This document shows positions 28,681 to 39,500 of a stretch of DNA of 64,000 bases, one piece after another (position 1 is the stretch's first letter; every line of letters begins with the position of its first letter). Position numbers and translations under genes: made by a program. The DNA is from Myrmaecium sp. VS I D KN 1. Taxonomy: Eukaryota; Ascomycota; Dothideomycetes; Valsariales; Valsariaceae. The stretch spans positions 186,001 through 250,000 of the forward strand of contig JADQAV010000002.1 in the NCBI GenBank assembly GCA_019775845.1, in the 5' to 3' direction. The notes under the pieces were generated by a model that saw nothing but the letters and a program-made list of their open reading frames with translations, did no database searches and was not told where the DNA came from.

Positions 28681-29679
28681 GAAAAATGTTTTCGGACTTG
28701 TAGGTTCTAGAAAGGTGGACGCGTTTCCCAGCCTCCCTGCTTAATTACACCTACTACCTACAAACCCAGGGTCGAGGGAGTCGACGGGATTGCACGCGTT
28801 GCTTGATGTCGACGGATCGCTCGCAAGGCTGAGCGGAAGAAGAAAAGCGCCCACCCTCAAACAGAGAAACGCGAAGAAAAGAAAAACCTTGGAAGCAAGC
28901 CCCGCTGGCCCCGTAGGAGACCACGGAAACACCGCCTTTTTTTCAGTTCTAAGCTATATTCTCTACTATAGCCCTTCAGGTCGTCCTCCATCAATAGTCG
29001 TACCTAAGAATATCCACCCTCTCCCAAATTAGCCTCATCCGCCTCTCCCGCCAGCCCCTCTCCTCCCCTTCCCGGCCCACTCTCGCCTGTCGCGGAAGGT
29101 CGGATGGGGTTGTGTGGCTGTGGGACGTTCGTTGTGCATCTGCTCTGGACCGCTAGTTAGTTTCACAGGATGATTGATCGGTTCATTGATTTACTGATCG
29201 ATGATGATGATACAAGGAACCACGCAAGCACCACGCCAGCAACATACAACTGTCTTCTCACCGTCTTTTTCGGCTTTGCTTTGTGAACTCCGCAGAGGGG
29301 GAGCACGCGGTTCAGATCGTGAGAAATATGTAGAAAGGAAGCCGTCCACACATCTATATCTCTGTCAATAGTATCCGCGCGGTGGGATGGAAGGAAGGAT
29401 AATGTTACCCCGTACACGCGGCTTGGAACCGCGATCTATGACGAGGACAACAATCGTCCCAAGCTGCTGCAAAAATCCTTTCTTCCCACGCTGTGGATTC
29501 ATAGGCGCTGGCGGTTCACCGTTGAATCTCGAGTTCGGCATTGCCCCAAATCCCGGCGTTCCCCACTTTTTCTCGGAGTTGGCTGGGGAGTGGAACGCCG
29601 CTTTTCTTCTTCGTACTCCGTTAGGTCGGAGTGCGGAAAAGGCTGAGTGCAAGGGGTGCCACCACGGCTTGGGGAAGGA

Positions 29680-29690
29680 GTATATAATAG
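29680..29690 (+). promoter_or_regulatory. TATA-like box upstream of the 96-aa open frame
   Basis: GTATATAATAG lies about 320 bp upstream of the ATG at 30005. The intervening sequence is A- and C-rich (AACAAACAAC, CACCAAACACC), which resembles a long fungal 5' UTR. This supports transcription of the small frame but does not prove it. Confidence 0.45.
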
Positions 29691-30004
29691 CTTGGAGCCG
29701 GGGTCTTTTTGATCTGCCAGACCGCAAAGAAATACCATTCTTTAAACCTCGATCTCTTGGATTGAAATACAATCGCTTCCTCGAAGCCGTGGATATCTCG
29801 AATCGGCGTCACTCAGCCTCGTCCTTTCCGGTGGTAACGAACGAACAAACAAACAACGAACATCCAGAGACTGAACACCAAACACCCGGAAAACCCAATA
29901 ACGGACTACACATCGACGAAAAACCAATAAGACAAAAAGCGAAACCCCTCAAAAGCCCTTCAAAAGCTCTTCAAAATCAACCACCAACAAAACAAACCCT
30001 CACA

Positions 30005-30295
30005 ATGTCGCCAACCCATCTCAGCACCCCCCGCAGCAACTCCCAAACCTCCTCCTCTCCCTCGCTCTCCTCCTCCCGCACCACCAGCCTCGACACCACC
30101 CGGAGCTCAATCCTCAAGCTCGAAGCCAACGCCATTTCACCCTTCCCCTCCGCGACCGCAGGCAGCGTCACATCTCTGTCCACATCGGCGCCAAAGCAGC
30201 AGCAGAAGCAGGGGAAGAAGAACAAGTCGACGAAGATGGTGAAGGACGGATCGCGCTTTAGTGAGGCGGCGGCGTTTTATTTTTCGATGCGCTGA
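30005..30295 (+). CDS. Possible small Ser/Thr-rich protein (96 aa)
   Basis: The ATG sits in a favourable context (CTCACAATGTCG) after a CA-rich leader with a TATA-like box further upstream. The product is Ser/Thr/Pro-rich for its first 60 residues, then basic (KQQQKQGKKNKSTK), and ends with SRFSEAAAFYFSMR. The short aromatic C-terminus after a basic stretch is unlike random translation. No signal peptide, membrane segment or cysteine is present and I do not recognise a family. The frame stays open upstream to 29387, but that part spans the TATA-like box and has no protein-like composition. Confidence 0.5.
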   Translation: MSPTHLSTPRSNSQTSSSPSLSSSRTTSLDTTRSSILKLEANAISPFPSATAGSVTSLSTSAPKQQQKQGKKNKSTKMVKDGSRFSEAAAFYFSMR

Positions 30296-31224
30296 GGAGG
30301 CAATTGGGTCATGGGAGCTTGTCCCTGCGGCTCTCCTCTCTCTCTCTCTCTCTCTCACGTTCATACTCGCTCAGACATGGAGGATCCTCGTCGACGAATT
30401 GTTTTTGTTTTTGTTCTGTTTCGCGATGATACCCCCTCTCCCCCGCACGATTCCATGTCCGACGACATGCGCGACGACAGCCTGCAGATGGCGGGGGTGG
30501 ATGTGATTTCATTCGTCTCTTTTCCCGTCGAACGGCGTTCAGGGGCTGGATCAAACGGGGGCGCACATAAACCAAGAGTTTTCGTTATTTTTTTCCCCTC
30601 TTAGGGAAGGTTGATTTGGGTGGAGAAGATGTGTAATGTTTAATGATGGGATCATGGGATAAAAGAAAGGAGTTTGGCATGTTTGTTGGCGAAGGATAGG
30701 GAGTCGGCGGGAATAAAAAAGGGATTGGACTGTTTTGGCTTGAACAATTGAACAAATATTCGTTATGTGATACGATGAAACGAGCATGTGATCGTATTCC
30801 TTGCGAGGACGTGGCCCGGTGATTCTGCGCCGTGCTTCGAAATAGGAACCGGTTTGGACAAGTAAAAAGTGAAATAAGAATTCGTAGGGAAACAACAATA
30901 TGTACAATTGTTTCATTGATCCCGAGTCCGCTTCTATCAAGCCGATCAGCAGTTTGGGAGTAGAGTATCGTCTCAGCCGACATACTTATATCCTGGGTAT
31001 ATAAAAACCATCTTCATTACCGCCACCAAAGTAATATCCGGGACTTTTGATTAGGAAAACCTTGCTGATTCGCTCCGTCTGAATCTTCTGTATAACGCCC
31101 CCGGCCGCGCCGTCACTTCTTCCTGTCGCCGTTTCTGTATCCAGTTGAGCGGCCGATGAGGAAGCCGTTACGATCAGCCGCGGATGGTGTGGAATTGTGT
31201 CGAGCAAAGGCACGCCGGCATCCC
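30296..31224. other. Intergenic region with a CT microsatellite
   Basis: About 930 bp. A (CT)n run of roughly eleven units lies at 30334-30357. The rest contains the 3' ends of the flanking genes. Short minus-strand frames at 30551-30983 have no recognisable features. Confidence 0.5.
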
Positions 31225-31839
31225 TCAGTCTTCATCTTGAATGATCAGCCCAGCTTCCTCCGCCGCCTTCACCTCCGCGTCCATCATCTCCTGATCCCTG
31301 TTCCCTCCATCCGCCGTACCATTCGCTAACATCGGATTCGGGCCGGGCTTTGTCGCATTGCCTTGCGCGTTCCCATTCCCATTCGCATTCCCCTCTCCAC
31401 CATGCTTCTTCTTCTTCATATTATTCAGCTTCTTCTGCCGCTGCTGCCGCTTCTTCGCCGTGCGCTCCTCGAGCGCGCGCTGGGCCTCCTCCCGCTTCCG
31501 CTGGAACTCCGCGTCCGCCTCCTCCTTAGCCTTCTCCGCCTCCATCAGGCGGAGGCGCTCCTGCTCCCGCCGCCGCGACGCCTTGTACACATGGAACTCG
31601 CCGCTGCCCGCGCCCGCAGAGGAGCCCTGCACGTTGGCGACGATCTCCGGCGGCGGCGGCAGCGTCTTCGTCCCCGTCGTTGGCCCGGAGGGGATCTTGA
31701 TCTCCCGGTCCGGCTTCGCGAAGAGGGCTTCGAGCTGCTTGGCCTGCGCGGAGGCCGGGCTAAGGGCGCGTCGTTTGACCGGCCGCTTGCTGTGCCGGTC
31801 GGAGGAGGTGGGGATCGATTCGGGGCCTGGCTCGGACAT
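31225..31839 (-). CDS. PRKRIP1-like (DUF1168) splicing-associated protein
   Basis: Single exon, 204 aa. The conserved core FHVYKASRRREQERLRLME (about residues 83-102) is the DUF1168/PRKRIP1 signature. It is followed by a long Glu/Lys/Arg/Ala helix (about 103-150) predicted to form a coiled coil, a Gly/Asn-rich linker and an acidic C-terminus. Human PRKRIP1 is a component of the catalytic-step spliceosome, where its long helix bridges U2 snRNP and the core; a similar role is inferred here. A basic stretch (KRPVKRRA) near residue 20 could be a nuclear signal. The gene is divergent from the DET1-like gene, with 469 bp between start codons. Confidence 0.85.
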   Translation of the reverse strand: MSEPGPESIPTSSDRHSKRPVKRRALSPASAQAKQLEALFAKPDREIKIPSGPTTGTKTLPPPPEIVANVQGSSAGAGSGEFHVYKASRRREQERLRLMEAEKAKEEADAEFQRKREEAQRALEERTAKKRQQRQKKLNNMKKKKHGGEGNANGNGNAQGNATKPGPNPMLANGTADGGNRDQEMMDAEVKAAEEAGLIIQDED

Positions 31840-32308
31840 GGCTGCGGATGGGGACGTGAGCTGGGGAAGCCGTGCGCGAGGAAATAAGTGGAAGCGCTCA
31901 GCGGCGCGGGGAATGGTTGATTGGGAATGAGTTGCGGGGAGTGACGGGGCCTTGAGGTGATGGAGATAGATTCGGGAAAAGGCTATCCCTAGACCGGTGG
32001 AAAAGTCGGGGTGAGGTGGGTCGTCGTGACGGTGGATAAGAAAGTGTAGGAAGAGCTCTGGTTGACGCGATTACATCGAGCGCGGCGGGACAGGAGGACG
32101 GTTGCACAGCCACACCGGCAGCCACACGTCACATCGCCGGCAATGCAGGGATTCCCCACCTGTTGACCTGAACCGACGGCGGCAACTGCTCAGCGGCTCT
32201 CCTGACCAACACTCGCCGCCAACCTATTCTCCTTCCTCTCTCTTTTCTCTCGCTGTCTGTCTCAATACTTTGTTTGCTTTGCTCTGTTCTATACCCACTG
32301 TCGCAGCC
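31840..32308. promoter_or_regulatory. Divergent promoter of the PRKRIP1-like and DET1-like genes
   Basis: The 469 bp between two opposite start codons has no open frame of interest, so both promoters lie here. It is CT-rich toward the right-hand gene. No specific binding site can be assigned. Confidence 0.55.
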
Positions 32309-34177
32309 ATGGGGAAGCCACGGGTACGTTCTTCTCCCGCTACGTCAGTCGAGCTATACTCACTCTCAGCGCCCAGATGATCATTCTGATACGACACGCC
32401 CAGTCGGAGGGAAACAAGAACCGCGACATTCACCAGTTCATACCAGACCATCGGGTGAAGCTGACGCCGGAGGGTTGGTCACAAGTATGTAACTCCGCCC
32501 GTCCAGCAGCCCAGCCCGCCTGCTAACGAGCTCTGTTTCTCCATTAGGCCGAAGATGCTGGTCGGAGACTCCGCGAACTGCTGAGACCGGACGACACCCT
32601 TCAATTCTTCACTTCGCCTTATCGCCGCACCCGAGAAACGACGGAAGGAATCCTGCGATCTCTGACTTCAGACGAGCCCACGCCGTCGCCCTTTCCCCGA
32701 CACAAGATCAAGGTCTTTGAGGAACCGCGGCTGCGGGAACAAGACTTCGGAAACTTTCAGCCATGCTCGGCGGAGATGGAGAGGATGTGGCAGGAACGTG
32801 CGGATTATGGTAGGCGCTTTGGCTCGCTGCGCGCTTCCAGGTGCTGACGGTCGATAGGTCACTTCTTTTACCGAATCCCGAATGGCGAGAGCGCCGCGGA
32901 TGCCTATGACAGAGTTGCCGGCTTTAACGAGACGATGTGGAGGTTGTTCGGGGAGGCAGACTTTCCCAGTGTCTGCGTACTCGTCACTCACGGTCTGATG
33001 ACGAGGGTCTTCCTCATGAAATGGTGAGTGAGGACTTGCAACTGCCGGTGCTGCTCTGCTAACAAGATTCAGGTATCACTGGAGCGTGGAGTACTTCGAG
33101 GACCTTCGGAATATCAACCACTGCGAGTTTATCCTCATGAAGCAAAATCCCGACAATGGCAAATACGTTCTCCAAAATAAGCTGCGGACGTGGTCAGATC
33201 TCAAACGTCGGACGGGGACAGCCACTCCGTCATTAGACACGAAGGTTCCGCCTCTCAAAAGCGCTTCTCCAGCATATGGAACTTCTCCTACCATACCAGC
33301 GCGACGATGGGGCGGGTGCGTGAATGGCTGCAACCACGCGCACATCAACTTCCCGCGCCGGACGCGACGACAAAACACTGCTGATATTACATTACCCAAC
33401 TCCTCCATAGCGGAGCATGAGCGTAAAAAGGAAGACACCCCACTTGCTCCACGTGTAGCCGATCTCATCATAAATTCCACCACGGACGTTGCCGGGGTAG
33501 ATAGTGCAAGCCCGGTCCCGATCGCACGTCCCAGCTCCACGCCTGGCGACATCAACCTCGGTCATCACCACGCTCATCATAATGCCTCCGACGCCGACGA
33601 CGATGCGGACGAGACGTCTGATATCGAAGTGGCAAATAATTTCCCAGACAATCACCATCACGAAGGACACCAGCATCGCCACATCTTTTCGAGCATCTCG
33701 AGTCTCACCCGCCATCTTCACCCCGGGCGTGATTTTGGCGGCTCCCGCTCTGGCGCCGCCACGCCAGCCGAGGGTTTCTCGGACGACAGTGACTACTCGT
33801 TTCCCGACCGACACAGCGACGGTCGCCCGGGGACCAGAGATGGTCCAAATTCAGCCGCAAATACAACAGCTGCGCCCACATCCCAGGAGATCACGTCGCG
33901 TCCGTCACCGCATCCGGTGTCGCGCCCACGGAGCAGCGGCAAAAGCACGCCTAACCGCAGCGCGAGGAGCGTAGAGCGGGAACGCGACTTGAGGCGGCGC
34001 ACGGTGGAAGAGTGGGAGGCGGAAAGCGGGATGGGTCAGGGGAAACGCGCGGAGAAGCTGGGGGATGGCGGCTCCGTGCAGGGGTATGAGAGTGGTGAGA
34101 GGGAGGCCGGATTGGAGGAGGAGGACGTGGAGGATGCGAAGAGTCGGAGTCGGAAGGGGTTTGGGGAGGTGTATTAG
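32309..34177 (+). CDS. Histidine phosphatase (phosphoglycerate mutase-like), DET1 type
   Basis: Predicted exons 32309..32323, 32377..32484, 32548..32809, 32858..33023 and 33073..34177 (551 aa); all four introns are 48-63 nt. The first exon encodes only MGKPR. The histidine-phosphatase motif IRHAQSEGN follows at once, with SPYRRTRET, the acid/base region LREQDFGNF and the second catalytic histidine in VLVTHGLMTR. The layout resembles yeast Det1, an acid phosphatase linked to ergosterol movement between plasma membrane and ER. After about residue 250 comes a long disordered tail rich in His, Ser, Asp and Arg with acidic clusters (DADDDADE). It contains a CxxxC..H-like segment (GGCVNGCNHAHI) of unknown meaning. 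The catalytic half is firm; the physiological substrate is not known. Confidence 0.9.
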
Positions 34178-36541
34178 GAGGGTTTCTTCCTGGTATATGA
34201 GCCCTTCTCCTCCCTAACTCTGGATGATTGGATGGGTTTGACGGAGGTTATGTCTTTGATCTTCGGGTTCTGGGTCTCGTGGGTTTCGGAGGAGAGGGAC
34301 GAGGGCGTTAAGGTATACGGGCGCTTCACTGGAAAGCGAGACTGATCCTTTGATTTTCTTTCCTTTGCACATTTTTAGATATCCACGTTACAGCTGCCCT
34401 TATGAATCACGACCTCAAGATATCGACTTCAATCCGACGATCTCATCACCTACTCGAAGTCGTACTGTTGTGTTCTTCGACAACGAGGCGGATCGGCGCC
34501 TTGTCCATCTCGGCCCGGCAAGGCTACTGAGTCCATGCTCCTCGTCCTCGTCCTCAACATGATGGATGGACGCTGAATAAACGTTCCTGAGACGAGCTGA
34601 TGATTTGAGGACTTATGGATTCTGCGTATGTGTTTAACGGAGAGGGTTGAAAGCTACCTGATTGGGAATGAGGGGTGCGCTGGGTGGTTTGCTGGTTATT
34701 GTACTACAGTGACTTGGAGAAGATGGGATGCATATGTGAGGAGTAAAGCGCGATATGATGTGAATAGATATCCAGTTCGTTGGGAAGTGATGGTGATTGT
34801 ATAGGTAGGCCTTGTGAGTGCCTGGTGGATTCAAGTCATCTGTACTCCGAGGGCGAGGTTTGAATAAGTCGGTCGTCGATATCTCAACAGCCAGACCTTC
34901 TAAGGAGCCGTTAGAGCTTGCATCTGTTCAATGATGAAATTGCATTCAAGCGAAATTGCCCCAATGGGTGCTGCGATCGCAGTGAGTGGTTCATTCTTCG
35001 AGCTGGAGAGTTTGATAGGGGATGTACTCGCATGCGCGCTCTTCCGAAACGATGATGATGCACGTTAAATCCCAGGTTATCCTGGCGGATCTGAAGAACT
35101 GTCAATTCTTCATCTGTTCAACGATGCAGTTCGCACCACCGAAGATGCCCCATTAGGTGTAACCAAGGCGCTGAGTGGTTCTGAAACCATCAGCTAGCCT
35201 GAAGACTGCAATCTGACGAGCTGTCAATTCTCACATTTGTTTAACGATGGGCGCTTTGCTCTGCCGAGATTGCCCAAATGATATATATAGCCGCGCTGAT
35301 TGGTTGCTGCTTTGCCCTTACTGGTGAACGTGATGATCTGATGAGCTGTCAATCGTCCAAGTGTTTAACGATGGTCTAATTTCACACCGAACTTACCCCA
35401 TTCCATTCTGTAGTCAGCCTGATTGGTTGCTGCTTTGCTATTCCTGATGGACCTGATGATCTGAGGTGCTTTCACATCATCAAAGTGTTCAACGATGGCA
35501 ACGTGCTTCACCGAAGTTGCCCTAATAATCCCTATGGTCGCGCTGATTAGTCGAGGCGCCTTCCGGACCGTATGAGCTGAGCAGCTCTCAATCATCCAAC
35601 TGTTCGACGACGGCCCTGTTAGATACCCCGAGAAGTTTTGCGCTTGCGCTGATTGGCCTATGTCTTGCGCTCCCGATGACCTACTTGATGAACTGGGGTG
35701 CTCTCTATTATCGCAGTGTTCAACAATGGTGATGAATTCGACCGAGTTTCCCCATTCATCTTTGCAGCTGCGCTGATTGGTCTGATGACCTGAGGATCGG
35801 GGACCCAAGTAGCTGTCTATCATCCAAATGTTCAACGACCGCAACATACCTCTCCGAAGTTACCCATCGAGATATACGGCCGCTCTCAGTGGTCGGCTGT
35901 TTATGATACATCAATGAGTACTCTCACATAACAATGCCATGTTCTCATATGGGCGGTTTCCAGTGACAGGAATGACAATTTATGTTGGAGGAACGGGAGC
36001 ACGCTGTGCGCAACCATACGTCGTAATTGCATACATGACTTGATATCCGGAAAGAGAATACTGAGGCAATGGAGCACACACGCAACGATGCAAACATCGG
36101 AACTGCAATCTACATACATGAACAATAGTATCTCATTCCGCCTATGCACCCAGTGAGGCGTTGAACAGTTGCGGAGACAAGTGAAGCTAGACAAAAATGA
36201 AGAAATGGTGAAGGGGAAACAATGCAGAGGAGAAAAGGATGGGGTAAAAAGAAGAGAAAGAAAGGAGGAGAAAACCACTATCGAAAGACTCCCAACATGC
36301 CCCCCCATCCTCGCACCCACCGACCCGTCCTCCATTGGAACGCCAAAACAATCCCAAGCTTCCCATGATGATGATGATGAGGAAACAGAACTGAAACCGG
36401 GAACAACAAAGCTAATACAAGTGAAAAAACAAGACTCCTCTCCATGCACTCATTCATTCTTCAATCTCCTCTGGGCTCCATACTGACCCCCATTCCACTC
36501 CACTCGCAGCCCACCAACCTTCGTTATAGACGGAGTACCGA
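34178..36541. other. 2.4-kb intergenic region holding a degenerate tandem repeat array
   Basis: The first ~700 bp is unique sequence (3' UTR of the DET1-like gene and spacer). The segment 34905-35900 is a tandem repeat array. The remainder (35900-36541) is A-rich and is probably the 3' region of the minus-strand gene ending at 36542. Confidence 0.6.
34905..35900. repeat. Array of eight degenerate ~112-124-bp tandem repeats
   Basis: A landmark block TGTTCAACGATG recurs at 34925, 35115, 35238, 35362, 35486, 35601, 35717 and 35829. Spacings are 190, 123, 124, 124, 115, 116 and 112 bp. About 22 bp after each landmark comes a block like CACCGAAGTTGCCCCA. About 50-60 bp after it comes GCGCTGATTGG, which on the minus strand reads CCAATCAGCGC, a CCAAT box. 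The pentamer is intact in four copies (35299, 35422, 35652 and 35776). Most copies are preceded by AGCTGTCAATC-like sequence. Copies differ from one another considerably. No credible coding potential was found. Related blocks occur at the right end of the window. Confidence 0.85.
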
Positions 36542-39500
36542 TCAATGCATCACCCTATCAAAGACACTGCCAAACACCTTCTCCGCCTCCTCTTCGAACT
36601 TCGCGGGATCCCGCTCGATATCCTCTCGAACCAAGAGGACGATCTTCTCCGACGCCACCGTCGGCTCGGGCGAACCGAAGCTGAACACTTCTTCAGCCTT
36701 TTTCTCCAAGTCGCTCTCCAATGGCGGGGAAGGCGGTGGGCTAAGCTCCTGTACCGTCGGTGGCGGCACCTTGAGACCTTGCGTAATCAAGCTGTCACCA
36801 AGCTTAGGTGTAGGAGCCGCAGTGATAGTACGTGGGGTCTCGGACGTGGGGGAGGAAGCGAGCTGGCTGGACTGACGCAACGAGCTGGGAGCTTTCGGGC
36901 GATGCTTCTCGAGCTTCTTGCGAGCTTCAGCGACGCGTTCAGATTCGCTGGGACCGAGAGAACGTTTAGCGGGCGTGGACTCGGGCTCGAACTCGAAGGA
37001 GCGTTTGGCGGGCGAGCTGGCCGCCGGCTGTGGGGACTGGCCAGGCAAAGAGGCATGCGCCGGTTGGGGTCTCGGCGGTGGAGGCATGGTCCATGCTGGA
37101 GAGCTGGGGTTTGTGCTCGACGCGGGCGCGATGGGTTCGTTCGGCTTCTGACTCGTCCTCTGTTCACTCTGCGCAAAGATGTTCTGAACTGGGTCTGCAG
37201 GGTTACTCTGCTTGACAGGAGATACCGTCTCCGATAGGAGGGAACTGTCATCGTCCTCCGGATCGAAACCATACGTACGACCAGGACTAGGCTGCCGTTT
37301 CGGGTTCGATTTCGGAGTTGACGCTGCTGGAGGCGGGCTTAATTGGCATGATCCTCGAGGTTCAGACGGCTGACGTTGCTCACCTTCTGTTGCCGTCTTT
37401 GGCTGCGGCGTGGCGGGTTTCTCGATTGATTCAGTGACTAAATGACGGCGAAGTGACTGGTCAGCGACTGTCCTCGCATTCGGAAAGAGCTGAGAAATAT
37501 GACAATCCGGCCGAGGTTTCCAAGGGTCAAGGCCAAGTTCCATGGTATGGAGGATCCGGATTTCGTATTCCTGCTGTCGAAGGTAATGCTTCCTCCCAGA
37601 ATGAGCATTATGATAAATTGTGTCATTCGGCATCCTGTGAACTTGAGCAAGCAAATCACAGCAGACAATCATGCCTGGATTTTGAAGAAAGATAGCATGC
37701 CCTTTACCCTTGAAACTGGTAGGGGCAGCATGGTTGACATTGGAAGTTTTGGAAAGGACTCCATGGGAGCCAAAAGCGGATGAAGAGTCGCCATTGGCGG
37801 ACGCAAAAGAAATTTGACTTGCAGAAGTGACAGCAGTTACGGAGAGACCAGCAGCGGCGAGATTACGATTCGCTCGGACGCTGCGCTTAGCATGGCTTTT
37901 GGTAGCCGATGGAGATGCGTCCTCGATCTCGGGCGAATCCTCACAAGAGGGAATGATTTCGGATGGGGCAGGCTCCTTTGGTGCGGATTGCTTCGCGAAG
38001 GCGACCTCCTCCTGGAGTTTTTGTTCGAAGAATTGCCGTATGGTCATTTTGCCCGATCTCATTGCATCGAGTTGTTTCCGGTACGGACCGGCATCCCGGT
38101 TGACTCCGGATATCGGATTGAGAGTGATAATTGAAGGTGCAACAAAAGTAGAATTGACAGTATACTCACCAGTTGAATCGCTGTCCAGTCTCTGAGACTG
38201 TGCGAAAACATTCCCTGTACCGCCGGCTTGAGTGTGCCAGTCAGGCGACGAAGTCGCAGGTCTGGAACGAGAAGGCCAGAATTTGGTAGCGACCGAACCT
38301 TCTTCGGTGCGACGTTTCTTGCCCGCCGGTTCGCGTTGCTCTTCGGAAAGAGGGGGGTAGTCGTCCGCGTAGTCTTCGAACCACCACGGGAAGTACTCAT
38401 CGTCCATTTCTTCGAGGTCGGTGAAAGTGCCCGGCTTCTGCCACGGGTAGCAGCTTGGATATCTCGCGAGCTCAACTGCCTTGCGAAGCGGTGGCGTCCG
38501 GCCGTTGCGCATTTGTTGTACATATCTCTGGTGTTTCTCATTGAAGCGAGGGAGCCAATTTAAGAAATCCTGAGCATCGGCCGGGTCCTGACAACACAAG
38601 TGAAACGTCCTGAGCTGTTCTTTTGTCATGAAGGTAGCGTCGCCGTAGTGAACGGAGGCGTTGGTTTCGGGTTCCTTGGCAGCAGCCCTCTCAAGAGCCT
38701 CCTGGCGTTTCTGGGGATCTGGTTGGCGAGGCTTCACTGGCTCGGGTTTTCGCTTCCTGGGGGAGGGGCTAATCGCGCTGAGGACCGAACTGAAACTGCT
38801 GCTGATACGGCCGAAAATGGAAGGGCGGGCTGAGGGTGTTGGGGTGGCGGCCACGTCAGTGGTCGTTGGTTCGCTACCGGACGGCGTCTCTACAACTGGA
38901 CTCAACTTGTCACCGCGCGAACGGAACGGAGGCTCCTCGTCGTTGTTCATCTCGTCGCGCGTCCGTTTCTGTTTGGCGGAGGCCTGAGGGGTGGTAACTG
39001 GCGTCGTTGCTGAACGCTGAGACTTCTGGGCAGTTTTAGGAGTGCTTTGTTTGCCCGACAACCGTCGTTCTGCATCTGCAGCTCTGCGTTCAGCTTCCTG
39101 TTCCCGCTTGAGCGACTCAGATACCAGCGCAGCGTCCCCTTCGACGCAGGCATCGTAGCGGGCGCGCTCGGCTTCCCTCTTCTTGCGCTCCTCCTCTTCC
39201 TTCTTCTGCCGCTCCTCCTCCTCTTTCTGCCGCTGCGCTTCTTCCTGTCGCCTCCCGGCTTCTTCATGTGCGTGCTTCCACATGCGCATCTGCGCGTGCT
39301 TCGCCTTGTCGTGTTCGCGTGTCGCAACGAGGGGTCGAAGTACGTCCGCAGCAGACGACGTAAATTCGGTAGAACGGTTGGCGCGACGGCGCTCGGATGG
39401 CGATTCGAGGAACGCGTCGCGATGACGGGTGCTGCGCCGGCTGGAAGCTACACTCTGGACTTCTACGTCCGCCATGTCGTCGTGAACGCTTGGAGAGGTA

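Larger units (their letters stand above)
27949..30004. other. Intergenic region downstream of ALDH
   Basis: About 2 kb holding the ALDH 3' UTR, poly-T runs at 28407-28416 and 28655-28680, and the probable promoter of the small open frame at 30005. No gene-like frame or known repeat was recognised apart from a weakly supported in-frame extension (29387-30004). Confidence 0.4.

Noticed and set aside
29387-30004. In-frame upstream extension of the 96-aa protein
   Set aside because: It spans a TATA-like box and a CA-rich leader and has no protein-like composition.
35365-35847. 160-codon open frame inside the tandem array (minus strand)
   Set aside because: Neighbouring repeat units are not in a constant frame (spacings 112-124 bp), so the repeat is not selected as protein.
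34905-35900. CRISPR-like array
   Set aside because: Units are long and diverged without fixed short repeats and unique spacers, and the host is a eukaryote.
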